The notes beneath the pieces were generated by a model that saw nothing but the letters and a program-made list of their open reading frames with translations, was not told where the DNA came from and made no database searches. DNA of 64,000 nt from Desulfitobacterium_A sp035539115. GTDB lineage: Bacteria; Bacillota; Desulfitobacteriia; Desulfitobacteriales; Desulfitobacteriaceae. The stretch lies in the NCBI RefSeq assembly GCF_035539115.1, contig NZ_DATLJA010000020.1:1-64000 (forward strand), written 5' to 3'. How positions within the stretch are numbered: position 1 is the stretch's first letter; each line of letters starts with the position of its first letter. Below, piece after piece: positions 25,839 to 34,788 of the stretch. Position numbers and translations under genes: made by a program.

Positions 25839-28800
25839 ATGAAAAGGCGCGAATTTCTAAAATCCGTAGCCACCGTAGGTACATTTACTGCTATTGGTTT
25901 AGGGATGGAAAACATACTCCCCGACGTACTTGCCGATGAGATGATTGCAAATCCCACGCCCTATGACCATGAGGCTATACCGGTAGAAATGAAGATTGAC
26001 CCAAAGACGGGAAATTTAACACTTAATCCTGATATCATCCTAAAAAATAGTGTCTGCTTAGGTTGCTGGAGCAATTGCGGGAACCGGGTCAAAGTCAATA
26101 AGAAGACGGGCAAAATTCTACGGGTCTTAGGAAACCCCTACCATCCGAGTAATGCAGAACCTCATCTTCCTTACACAACTTCCCTTAAGGAGTCCTATCT
26201 GAGTTTAGGGCAATACCAAGAGTTAGGACATACTCAGAGAGCAACCGTTTGTCAACGAGGAAATGCAGCCTATCAAATGGTTTATGATCCGAACCGTATA
26301 CTCACCCCGTTGAAACGTACAGGTCAACGCGGTGAAGGAAAATGGAAACCTATTACGTGGGAACAGGCTATTCAGGAAACGGTAGAAGGTGGCGAATTAT
26401 TTAAAGAAATCGGGGAAAACGGAATCATTGAAGGTTTTCGTCAGATCCATGACCAAAATACCCCACTTAATCCGGAGCAACCCGGATGGGGACCGAAGGC
26501 TAATCAACTTGTCTTTATTGGTGGGCGGGATGATGGACGGACGGAATTCCCCAAACGTTTCATTACCCAATGTTTTGGCACACCGAACTTCTTCGGTCAC
26601 GGTGGAATTTGCGGCGCCAGCCGCCGGATAGCCTTCTTGGCGTTTCTCGATACATGGGACAAGAAGCCCCATATGAAAGCTGATTACATGAGCTCTGAAT
26701 TTGTAATGTTCTTTGGAAATGCACCGGGTCAGGCGGGTATTCCATTCCAGCCGATGGCCCGAAAATCTGCTCTCGCTCAGTCAGAACGGGGTATGAGAGC
26801 AGTTATTGTAGATCCTGTTCTGCAAAATGGGATGTATACTTCACCCGATGCGGAAGAATCATCCTGGGTACCGGTTCGCCCGGGCGCCGATGGGGCACTG
26901 GCAATGGCGATGATCCGATGGGCGTTTGAGAAAAAGAAAATCAATGAGGTTTATCTATCTATTCCGAGTAAAGAGGCAGCAACGAAGAAGAAAAATCCTT
27001 CCTGGACTAATGCAACCTATCTCGTCATACAAGAACCTAATCATCCGGATTTTGGAAAGTTTCTACGTGCCGAGCAGATCGGTTTAAAGATGCCTGAGAA
27101 TAATCAACCTGCCGCAAATACTCAACCCAATATCAACTATGTAGCCATCGATAAAGCAACAGGTAATCCAGAAAATTACGCTGAGAGCGATGAAGGCGTC
27201 CTACTTTACAGTGGAAAGTTAACGATTGGGGGGCAGGAGGTTCTTGTTAAGAGCTCCCTTCAGCTTCTTCTCGAGGAAGCCAATCGATTTACTTTTGAGC
27301 AATATGCTGAAGCTTGCGGTCTAAGCAAAGAGCGAATCTTTAAGCTTGCGAAAGAGTTCTTTAGCCACGGTACGAAGGCAGCAACGGATCATCATGGTGG
27401 TGTTTCAATGCACACGAATGGTTTTTACAGTTCTATGGCGGTTATCATGCTCAATGCTCTCGTTGGAAACATCAACCGAAAAGGTGGGTCGACGAAGAGC
27501 GGCGGCGGTTATCTTGCGGTCGATAAAGGGAAACGTTATGATCTCCTCACTGTTCCGGGCATGGTAAAAGCCAAGGGATTCAAAATTAGTCGCGAGGGTG
27601 CGAATTACGAGGACACTCCAGAATTTAAAGCACGTAAAGCCAAAGGAGAAAATCCATACCCGGCCACTCTTCCCTGGACTCCGCTATCTGATGCGTTGGA
27701 AGGACATGTCATTCCGTCGATGATGGCGGGCTATCCCTATTCCGCTAAAATTCTTATGCTCTGGATGACAAATCCACTCTATGCAACTCCCGGCCTTTTT
27801 CGTAAGGAGGTTGAGGACTATATTAAAGATCCCAAAAATGTTCCGCTTATCATCGGAGTAGATGTCATGATGGGTGATTCGAGTCAATACTCCGACTATA
27901 TTATTCCTGATACGACGTTTTATGAAAGCTGGGGAGTACCACCTGTTTGGAATTTGATTCTTACAAAAGTGACTGGTGCCCGTCGCCCGGTGATTGATCC
28001 TCTCGTTCCAAAGACAAAGAGTGGACAGCCCTATTCCCTGGAATCTTATCTTATTGAGGTTGGAAAACGTCTTAATTTACCTGGCGTTGGGGATAAAGCG
28101 ATTCCGAATGCTCAAGGGGAAGCAACTCCAATGAATTCAGCGGCGGATTTCTTTTTAAAGGCAATGGCTAATATTGCGTTTGATGAAACTCCTGTGCCGG
28201 ATATCGAGGTTGACGAACTGAAATTAGCCGACCTCGAAGAGGATTTAAAACCTTATCAATCGTCACTCACTCTGGAAGAGTGGAAAAAAGTCTATTACCT
28301 ACTTGCACGAGGTGGACGGTTTGAGGATTATGACAAGAATTATGATGGGGAAGTTCTTCATAATAAATTCGCCAAAGTCGTTAACATTTATAATGAGACA
28401 TTAGGGACCATCCGTAACAGTATGACGGGTGAGCTCCTACCTGGCACTGCAACTTGGCAAGCTCCGGCCTTTGCCGATGGACGAACTATTAATCAGGTTT
28501 ATCCGGATACAGATTGGCCGTTTCAAGTGATTTCTTATAAACCACGTTATCGAACGGGAGGTTACCTGTCAAATGTCCCTGTCCTCAAAGATATGCAGGA
28601 TACAAATTTTATTGAACTAAACCTAGAGGATGCGACAAAATTGGGAATTCAGAGTGGAGATAAAGTTAAACTTGTTACCCCGTCAGGTGAGGCAGAGGGT
28701 ACGGTTAAGGTCCGTCGCGGCGTACGCCAAGGTTCAATTGCAGTGGAATACGGCTATGGACATTGGGGTGCAGGGGCTAAATCCTATACCGTGGATGGAA

Positions 28801-28955
28801 AAGTAATTTCTGCAGATCCCAAGGGGGGTAAAGGCGTTCTGCTTAATCTTTTGGCCCTGAGAGATATCAGCATGAAGACTGCACATCCTCTGGTTGATCT
28901 CATCGGGGGATCCACTGATCGTAATACGATTAAAGCTCGGATTATCAAGCTTTAG
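25839..28955 (+). CDS. Molybdopterin oxidoreductase catalytic subunit, tetrathionate reductase (TtrA)-like
   Basis: 1038 aa. A Tat signal MKRREFLKSV and hydrophobic stretch send the folded enzyme across the membrane. The N-terminal [4Fe-4S] motif is C73-x2-C76-x3-C80-x57-C138, as in the TtrA/ArrA/PsrA branch of the DMSO reductase family. The likely Mo ligand is C258 in HGGICGAS. The C-terminal domain (about 910-1030) is the molybdopterin dinucleotide-binding barrel. Length and the insertion with FIGGRDDGR resemble TtrA. Tetrathionate, another sulfur oxyanion, arsenate or selenate are all possible acceptors. First gene of the operon, under a sigma-54 promoter. Confidence 0.85.
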   Translation: MKRREFLKSVATVGTFTAIGLGMENILPDVLADEMIANPTPYDHEAIPVEMKIDPKTGNLTLNPDIILKNSVCLGCWSNCGNRVKVNKKTGKILRVLGNPYHPSNAEPHLPYTTSLKESYLSLGQYQELGHTQRATVCQRGNAAYQMVYDPNRILTPLKRTGQRGEGKWKPITWEQAIQETVEGGELFKEIGENGIIEGFRQIHDQNTPLNPEQPGWGPKANQLVFIGGRDDGRTEFPKRFITQCFGTPNFFGHGGICGASRRIAFLAFLDTWDKKPHMKADYMSSEFVMFFGNAPGQAGIPFQPMARKSALAQSERGMRAVIVDPVLQNGMYTSPDAEESSWVPVRPGADGALAMAMIRWAFEKKKINEVYLSIPSKEAATKKKNPSWTNATYLVIQEPNHPDFGKFLRAEQIGLKMPENNQPAANTQPNINYVAIDKATGNPENYAESDEGVLLYSGKLTIGGQEVLVKSSLQLLLEEANRFTFEQYAEACGLSKERIFKLAKEFFSHGTKAATDHHGGVSMHTNGFYSSMAVIMLNALVGNINRKGGSTKSGGGYLAVDKGKRYDLLTVPGMVKAKGFKISREGANYEDTPEFKARKAKGENPYPATLPWTPLSDALEGHVIPSMMAGYPYSAKILMLWMTNPLYATPGLFRKEVEDYIKDPKNVPLIIGVDVMMGDSSQYSDYIIPDTTFYESWGVPPVWNLILTKVTGARRPVIDPLVPKTKSGQPYSLESYLIEVGKRLNLPGVGDKAIPNAQGEATPMNSAADFFLKAMANIAFDETPVPDIEVDELKLADLEEDLKPYQSSLTLEEWKKVYYLLARGGRFEDYDKNYDGEVLHNKFAKVVNIYNETLGTIRNSMTGELLPGTATWQAPAFADGRTINQVYPDTDWPFQVISYKPRYRTGGYLSNVPVLKDMQDTNFIELNLEDATKLGIQSGDKVKLVTPSGEAEGTVKVRRGVRQGSIAVEYGYGHWGAGAKSYTVDGKVISADPKGGKGVLLNLLALRDISMKTAHPLVDLIGGSTDRNTIKARIIKL

Positions 28956-28978
28956 AGGATTTGGAGGGGGCTAATTAA

Positions 28979-29674
28979 ATGTTCAGAATGGATGAAAATG
29001 CAATCGACCGAGCAAGAGGATATGAGCTTTTGGCAGGAATCTTTTTAAAAGAGCCATCACCTCAGGTTATTCAAGTTCTCAAGGCTTGGACAGAATCAGG
29101 CACGACTGGAGAGCTTCTTGAACTTGCAGGGATTCTCAATAGGATTCAGACCCATGATCCGGAGCTTCTTTGCTTGACGCAAGAATATTATGATCTCTTC
29201 TTTGTTCCCGTCTCTGGTCGTTTTCTACCCCCTTTTGAATCAGCAATCCGGGGAGCGGAGCGCTCCAAAGGTAAGAAGATAAAGTACGGATCACATTGGG
29301 GAAGTCCAGCACATCAACTCTCCGATCTTTATGAGAGGGTGGGATTTAATCCGGGCGCCTTGAATATTTTTGAACCGCTCAAGGAGACCAAGATCCCCGA
29401 TCACCTCGGGCTAGAGCTCTCCTTCATGGCTTACCTTTGTCGAATGGAAAATAAAGCGACAAATGCTGGACAAGAGATTTCTGGTATACGCCAATTGCAA
29501 CAGAGAGTTCTTGAAAATCATTTACTGGAGTGGCTACCCCAGTTCACGGCAGAGCTTCTAAAATTGGAAGTTTCTCGATATTATCCTTACTTCGCTCAAC
29601 TGGCCTTAGAACTGTGCCAGGAAGAGATCAGATTCTTTAATGAAAAATTTGAAAGGAGTGGCATAAGTGGCTGA
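28979..29674 (+). CDS. TorD/DmsD-family chaperone for the molybdoenzyme
   Basis: 231 aa, ATG after GGAGGGGG. The all-helical TorD family binds the Tat signal of its molybdoenzyme and holds it until cofactor insertion. Signatures are DLFFVPVSGRFLPPFES (about residues 75-91) and IPDHLGLELSFMAYL (about 140-154). It lies between catalytic and iron-sulfur genes and its 3' end overlaps the start of the latter by 8 nt, so expression is coupled. Confidence 0.88.
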   Translation: MFRMDENAIDRARGYELLAGIFLKEPSPQVIQVLKAWTESGTTGELLELAGILNRIQTHDPELLCLTQEYYDLFFVPVSGRFLPPFESAIRGAERSKGKKIKYGSHWGSPAHQLSDLYERVGFNPGALNIFEPLKETKIPDHLGLELSFMAYLCRMENKATNAGQEISGIRQLQQRVLENHLLEWLPQFTAELLKLEVSRYYPYFAQLALELCQEEIRFFNEKFERSGISG

Positions 29675-30272
29675 GAAAAAGAAACGTTACGCGATGGTTA
29701 TTGATTTGCGTAAGTGTGTCGGGTGTAATGCGTGTACCGTTTCCTGTAAGATTGAAAATCAAGTTCCGGAGGGCGTCTTTCGGACCTGGGTTAAGGAAAT
29801 CGAAAAGGGAACCTATCCTGAGGTAACCCGTTACCGTTTACCTCGTTTATGCAACCACTGTGACAATGCCCCTTGTTTAGCAGCCTGTCCGGTGCAAGCC
29901 ACCTATCGGGCTGAAGATGGTACGATTTTAATCGATTATGATCATTGTATTGGCTGTAAGTATTGTATGGCTGCTTGCCCTTACGATGCACGGTTTATTA
30001 ACCCGGTCCGGAAAACAGCAGAGAAATGTACCTTCTGCTATCACCGGGTTCAGGAGGGTCTACTTCCAGCGTGTGTGACTACCTGCGTAGGCGGAGCACG
30101 CGTGTTTGGTGATTTAAATAACCCAAAGAGTCTCGTGGCTAAACTTGTGGCGAATAATCCAGTTCAAGTCTTGAAACCGGAAATGAATACAGAACCGATG
30201 GTTTTCTATATTGGAGCAGATCAGGATATTATGGGTGCGCGTTATACGAACCTAGAGAAAGGGGAGGATTAA
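29667..30272 (+). CDS. Four-cluster ferredoxin subunit (DmsB/PsrB/TtrB type)
   Basis: 201 aa, GTG start after AAAGGAG. Sixteen cysteines in four groups bind four [4Fe-4S] clusters: CVGCNACTVSC, CNHCDNAPCLAAC, CIGCKYCMAAC and CTFCYHR with a distal CVTTC. It passes electrons between the NrfD membrane subunit and the catalytic subunit. There is no signal peptide, so it is presumably exported with the Tat substrate. Confidence 0.93.
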   Translation: MAEKKKRYAMVIDLRKCVGCNACTVSCKIENQVPEGVFRTWVKEIEKGTYPEVTRYRLPRLCNHCDNAPCLAACPVQATYRAEDGTILIDYDHCIGCKYCMAACPYDARFINPVRKTAEKCTFCYHRVQEGLLPACVTTCVGGARVFGDLNNPKSLVAKLVANNPVQVLKPEMNTEPMVFYIGADQDIMGARYTNLEKGED

Positions 30273-30273
30273 G

Positions 30274-31467
30274 GTGGATAATGTTACGTATATCGCTAAT
30301 GTTGAACATCCCGTTCAACTCGGTGTGATGATCGCGATCTATTTTTTCTACACGGGCCTAAGTGCCGGAGCCTTCGTACTCTCTAGTTTAGGAACCGTAT
30401 TCGGAATAAAAAAATATAAATCAATTGCGAAGGCAGGCGTGGTTATGGCTGTTGCCTTGTTGGCAATTGCTCCGCTGCATTTGATTGGAGATCTAGAGCA
30501 ACCCCAACGCTTCTACACCTTGTTTTACCGCCTAAACCCGCGTTCGGCGATCTCTTATGGAACGTTCCTACTCACGTTATATCCCCTGAATAGCGTAATC
30601 TATCTTTGGTTCATGATGCGCCGGGATTTTGCTCAAGGAACCCAAACGTTAACGGGTTTCCGGCAAAAACTTTATGCTCTCTTAACCTTTGGAAAAACTG
30701 ACCTCTCCGAGCAAGCCTTAGCCAAGGATGACAAATGGATTAAAAGATTGGGGACGCTTGGGGTGCCCTTAGCCCTCCTCGTTCATGGGTATACTGGGTT
30801 TATCCTTGCGAATATTCAAGCCCGTGCTCTTTGGCATACGGGGCTCATGCCACTGATTTTCTTGATGTCAGCCATGGTATCCGGAACCGGTTTATTGATT
30901 TTAGTATTACTTATAACTCAACGTTTCTACTCTCCGGAAAAAAGCCTTACTCCGGAACGTAAAGCATTAATTTTTGACATTGCTCAGCTCATGAAGTGGT
31001 TTATCGTGGTCGATGGTACGCTTATGGTTATTGACTTTATCGTTCTCTACTATGCTAATGCAGCTGGTCATGCAGCAGCACAACTCTTCTTATACGGTAG
31101 TCACAAAACGATGTTTTTAGGCGTTGAGATTGGTTTGGGTTTATTGGTGCCGTTTATCCTTACCTTTCTTCCGAAGACAAAAAAATCTCTAGGTTGGATT
31201 TCCTTGGGTTCCTTATTGACGTTGATTGGGGTCATTGCCATGCGGGTTAATTTTGTAATCGGAGGACAACAACTTCCGTTGAGTGCGGATACGCTGAATC
31301 CCTATACGGCCGATCCTAAGCATTTGCTCATGATTGGACTCTTCGCTTTAGCAGAGATCACAATCCTCTTCCTTGCTTTCCGATTCCTTCCCATCTACGG
31401 ATTGCCAAAAACTTCAGCCCCTTCGACTTTAGAATTTAACATTGGAAATAAAGCCGTGGTAAAGTAA
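30274..31467 (+). CDS. NrfD/PsrC-type membrane subunit
   Basis: 397 aa with about nine hydrophobic segments. NrfD/PsrC proteins anchor the CISM complex and oxidise menaquinol. Charged residues near the predicted quinone side include HLIGDLEQPQRFY, a family hallmark. The GTG start is 2 nt after the ferredoxin stop, with AAAGGGGAGG upstream. No cytochrome is encoded, so electrons should come straight from the quinone pool. Confidence 0.88.
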   Translation: MDNVTYIANVEHPVQLGVMIAIYFFYTGLSAGAFVLSSLGTVFGIKKYKSIAKAGVVMAVALLAIAPLHLIGDLEQPQRFYTLFYRLNPRSAISYGTFLLTLYPLNSVIYLWFMMRRDFAQGTQTLTGFRQKLYALLTFGKTDLSEQALAKDDKWIKRLGTLGVPLALLVHGYTGFILANIQARALWHTGLMPLIFLMSAMVSGTGLLILVLLITQRFYSPEKSLTPERKALIFDIAQLMKWFIVVDGTLMVIDFIVLYYANAAGHAAAQLFLYGSHKTMFLGVEIGLGLLVPFILTFLPKTKKSLGWISLGSLLTLIGVIAMRVNFVIGGQQLPLSADTLNPYTADPKHLLMIGLFALAEITILFLAFRFLPIYGLPKTSAPSTLEFNIGNKAVVK

Positions 31468-31544
31468 AGATACAGGAATTGAGGTTAGAATAAGAAAAAG
31501 TGGAAATTAAATAGTTAGGTACTCTGGTCGGTCATTCGATGATG

Positions 31545-31570
31545 AAGAGGGGCATGTGAATGCCCCTTTT
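31545..31570 (+). terminator. Terminator between reductase and sensory genes
   Basis: GGGGCAT / ATGCCCC (31549-31555 / 31560-31566), extended by AAGA/TTTT, with a four-base loop and T run. A reading frame with a GTG at 31556 starts inside this hairpin, which argues against that start for the next gene. Confidence 0.7.
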
Positions 31571-31636
31571 GACGATGCACCTATTAATGCTACACTGGTA
31601 GGTGAAGAGAAAACCGAAGATGAGGGAGGTGTGCAG

Positions 31637-32650
31637 ATGAAAAGAACTGGGGTTGTTGCTGGGGTTGTAGCTGTGGTCATAATTATGATGCTTATTGTTT
31701 TAGCTCGTTTTTTAATAAGTAAGCCTTCACAGCAAGTTGCCCTCCGAAAGATCGGAATTTTGGTTGCCAATGATCTACGACTTACGAAAGTAGAAGGCTT
31801 AAAGTCGGAGCTCGAACAGTTAGGATATTCCGAAGGTGTGCAGCTTAACTATCAGGTTGAAAATGCAAAAAATGATCTTAATCGGATGAATGATCTCGGC
31901 TATCAGCTTGTGCAAGAAAAGCCGGATGTGCTCGTGGCAGCTGGGGCCGTGGAAGCCCAGACCCTTAGGGATCTTACGATGAAGAATAAGGTTCAGATCC
32001 CCGTTGTTTTCATGGGTACGCTTTCGCCTGTAGATATTGGCTTAGTTCAAGACCTATCCAAACCCGGGGGGACCTTAACAGGACTCAATAACTTTCATTT
32101 TGAATTGACGCCAAAGCGCTTGGAACTTTTGCATCGTCTATTGCCAGAAGTAAAACAGGTGGCTGTGCTCGGAGATACTCGAGTCCCCGTATTTGCCCAA
32201 ACTCAAAAGGAACTAAATACGGTTGCCCAAGCTTTTGGGCTATCGGTGCATACGTATACCGTTGCTAATTCCGGAGAAATACAGCAAGCCTTTGAGAGTA
32301 TACAAAAGGACGGAACCGAGGCGATAATTTTACTTCCTGGTTTTTTCTTAGAGACGAGTACCCGGGAAATTGTCAATCTAGCTACTCCCAACAAGATCCC
32401 GGTTTTTGGAGTATACCCCCTTGATACCGAAGAAGGCTGTCTTGCATCTTATGGTACGTCTAATCGGGAACAAGGGGTTCAGTCCGCACATATTGTGAGT
32501 AAAATCTTGCGGGGGTATTCTCCCAAAGACATTCCAGTCGAAACACCCGACCGCCTTATCTTCTCCGTGAACTTAAATCAAGCTCAAAAACTTGGGGTTA
32601 ATCCTTCTCCTAGTGTTTTGAGTTTTGCGGATCAGGTGATTCAACCATGA
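31637..32650 (+). CDS. Extracytoplasmic substrate-binding protein (ABC_sub_bind, PF04392-like)
   Basis: 337 aa from the ATG at 31637, with GGGAGGTG upstream; an earlier GTG lies inside a terminator. An N-terminal hydrophobic anchor (about residues 5-27) is followed by a two-lobed binding fold: KIGILVANDLRLTKVEGLK, PDVLVAAGAVEAQTLRDLT, VPVVFMGTLSP, LTPKRLELLHRLLPEVKQVAVLGD, IPVFGVYPLDTEEGCLASYG. No ABC permease or ATPase is encoded. It overlaps the histidine kinase by ATGA, so it most likely presents a ligand to the sensor rather than importing it. Confidence 0.85.
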   Translation: MKRTGVVAGVVAVVIIMMLIVLARFLISKPSQQVALRKIGILVANDLRLTKVEGLKSELEQLGYSEGVQLNYQVENAKNDLNRMNDLGYQLVQEKPDVLVAAGAVEAQTLRDLTMKNKVQIPVVFMGTLSPVDIGLVQDLSKPGGTLTGLNNFHFELTPKRLELLHRLLPEVKQVAVLGDTRVPVFAQTQKELNTVAQAFGLSVHTYTVANSGEIQQAFESIQKDGTEAIILLPGFFLETSTREIVNLATPNKIPVFGVYPLDTEEGCLASYGTSNREQGVQSAHIVSKILRGYSPKDIPVETPDRLIFSVNLNQAQKLGVNPSPSVLSFADQVIQP

Positions 32651-34785
32651 CCCAAGAACGCTCTCCCTGGTGGATGAGAATTAAGGCTCGAGTCCTTTTT
32701 TTTGGTATCTTAATGTCGATTCTTCCACTTACAATTTTTGGAATGATAAGCTTTAATGCGTCACGCGCTTACTTACAAACCAACATCCAAGAGCAAAATT
32801 ACGAACGGGCTCATGTGCTTTCAGGCCGAATTGATGATTTTATCTCCAATATGGTGGATAGTCTAATTCATGTCACCTCAACCAATGCGTATACTTTAGT
32901 GGGTCAAGACTCGAGTAAACGAGATGTCGTTTTAGGAACTTTACTCCGTGAAGTTCCGTATTTCGAGAGCTTAGAAATCTCCGATTCGGACTATCGTGTA
33001 TTGGGTCAGGTTTCACGTAGGAAAGTTATTCTACCGGAGGAGCATAAAAAAATTAACTATTTTCCGGTTCGCTTCGAACCTGGTTTTTCATTAAGCGAAG
33101 TATTTTTTACGTCTCCGGATAGTCGTCCCCAAGTTTATCTTACTGTGAGCATTCAAGATCCTCAAACACGACAAAGCCTTGGATACCTGCAAGCTCGGGC
33201 GGATCTTAAAAGCCTTGTCACAAAGTTTACAAATTTGCAGATTGGGCAAGCGGGTTATGTCTACTTAACAGATGAAAAAGGAAATTTGATTGGACATACG
33301 GACTTTAGCCGGGTCCTCGTACAGGAAAATGTCCAAAACAATCTTGCGGTTCAGAATTTTTTAGCTGGAAATTCTCCTACGCATCAAGGGAGTGAGTACC
33401 AAAATCCAGAAGGGGTTCGAGTTATTGGCACGTATGCACCGGTAGGAATCCCAAATTGGGGCGTATTTATTGAGCAACCGGTGAGTGAAGCGTATAGCCC
33501 GGTTCAACAGTTTTCTATACGGGTATTGGGAATTATTTTATTTGGAATCCTTGTTGTTTCGTTAATCAGTGTTTATTTCGGGTTGAAACTTACTCAACCG
33601 ATTGAACATTTCGAGGAAGGAGTACGCCAAGTCATTTCGACAGAAAATCTCTTGGCTGAAATTCCGAGGGAAAGCAATGATGAGATTGGAAATTTGGTCA
33701 TTGCTTTCAATCGATTGTTGCGTCAAATCAATGAAAAAAATGAAAACCTAAAAGAAGAGCGGGAACTTCTCAAGACGGTGGTAAACGGAATTGGAGCCGG
33801 GATGATATTAGTCGATAATAAAAAGCAAATCCTCTGGTGGAATTCCATTTTTGCTGATTGGTTTGGTACGGAAGATCTGCGATATGTATCCTGCGAAACT
33901 ATTCTCAACGGAGAAGGAAGGGACTGTTTATTCCTGGAGAATGGGAAGGTCCTCCCTTTTGATGTGAATGGAGAACGTCGTTACATTCGTCAAATGTATT
34001 ATGGGCTCACCCCTGGAAATTCTGAAAATGCCGCCTATCTTCTGCTCCTTGAAGATGTTACTCAGCAAGTAGAGATGGAGGCACGGGTGATTGAGACAGA
34101 AAAGATGGCTACGGTGGGTTTTTTAGCTTCGGGTATAGCCCACGAAATCAATAACCCCTTAGCCATTGTTTCTGCGCATAGCGAGGACTTACTTGACCGG
34201 ATGCAAGAACAGGGTAATCCGCCGGGCAATTCGGAGATCCAAAGGATCTTGAAGATTGTAACTGTGCAAATCGAACGTTGCAAGCAAATTACGGGGCGGC
34301 TCCTTCATTTCGCTCGTCGGGGCAGGGAAGGCAATGACCTAATGGATGCAGGAAACGCGATTCAACAAATCGTAGATTTGGTAGCCCATCGTGCGAAGCA
34401 GAAAGGGTTAACCTTAAAGAAAGAGATTGAACCGGCTTTATGGTTTTTGGGTAATGAAAATGAATGGCAACAAGTTCTGCTTAATATTTTAACCAATGCA
34501 ATGGATGCCTCAGAGGAAGGGAAGACCATAGAAATCCACGCTTATCAAGAGGGTCAACAGATCAAAGTAGTAGTTCGAGACTATGGCGAGGGAATTTCCA
34601 GCCAAGATTTGTCGAGGGTGTTTGATCCGTTTTTTACAACGAAGCCAGCAGGTCGGGGAACAGGTTTAGGACTTTTCGTGAGTTATGGAATGATTCAGCG
34701 AATGCAGGGACATTTGAACATAGAAAGTGAAAAAGGGAAAGGGACTACTGTGTCCATTATTCTGCCACACAAGGAAGTGATTTGA
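32647..34785 (+). CDS. Sensor histidine kinase with dCache, HAMP and PAS domains
   Basis: 712 aa. TM1 at about 16-37, an extracellular dCache-like domain (about 45-280; GYVYLTDEKGNLIGHTD is typical), TM2 at about 290-312, HAMP, PAS (about 375-475), then HisKA with phosphoacceptor H499 in GIAHEINNPLA, and HATPase_c with N, G1 and G2 boxes (NILTNAMDAS, DYGEGIS, GRGTGLGL). The H-box type is that of NtrB-like kinases that pair with sigma-54 activators. It is flanked by a binding protein and an NtrC-like regulator, so the three form one signalling unit. Confidence 0.92.
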   Translation: MTQERSPWWMRIKARVLFFGILMSILPLTIFGMISFNASRAYLQTNIQEQNYERAHVLSGRIDDFISNMVDSLIHVTSTNAYTLVGQDSSKRDVVLGTLLREVPYFESLEISDSDYRVLGQVSRRKVILPEEHKKINYFPVRFEPGFSLSEVFFTSPDSRPQVYLTVSIQDPQTRQSLGYLQARADLKSLVTKFTNLQIGQAGYVYLTDEKGNLIGHTDFSRVLVQENVQNNLAVQNFLAGNSPTHQGSEYQNPEGVRVIGTYAPVGIPNWGVFIEQPVSEAYSPVQQFSIRVLGIILFGILVVSLISVYFGLKLTQPIEHFEEGVRQVISTENLLAEIPRESNDEIGNLVIAFNRLLRQINEKNENLKEERELLKTVVNGIGAGMILVDNKKQILWWNSIFADWFGTEDLRYVSCETILNGEGRDCLFLENGKVLPFDVNGERRYIRQMYYGLTPGNSENAAYLLLLEDVTQQVEMEARVIETEKMATVGFLASGIAHEINNPLAIVSAHSEDLLDRMQEQGNPPGNSEIQRILKIVTVQIERCKQITGRLLHFARRGREGNDLMDAGNAIQQIVDLVAHRAKQKGLTLKKEIEPALWFLGNENEWQQVLLNILTNAMDASEEGKTIEIHAYQEGQQIKVVVRDYGEGISSQDLSRVFDPFFTTKPAGRGTGLGLFVSYGMIQRMQGHLNIESEKGKGTTVSIILPHKEVI

Positions 34786-34788
34786 TCA

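Noticed and set aside
31556..31636. Upstream GTG start for the substrate-binding protein
   Set aside because: The GTG lies in the loop of a terminator hairpin and has no ribosome site; the ATG at 31637 has GGGAGGTG and opens directly on a signal anchor.
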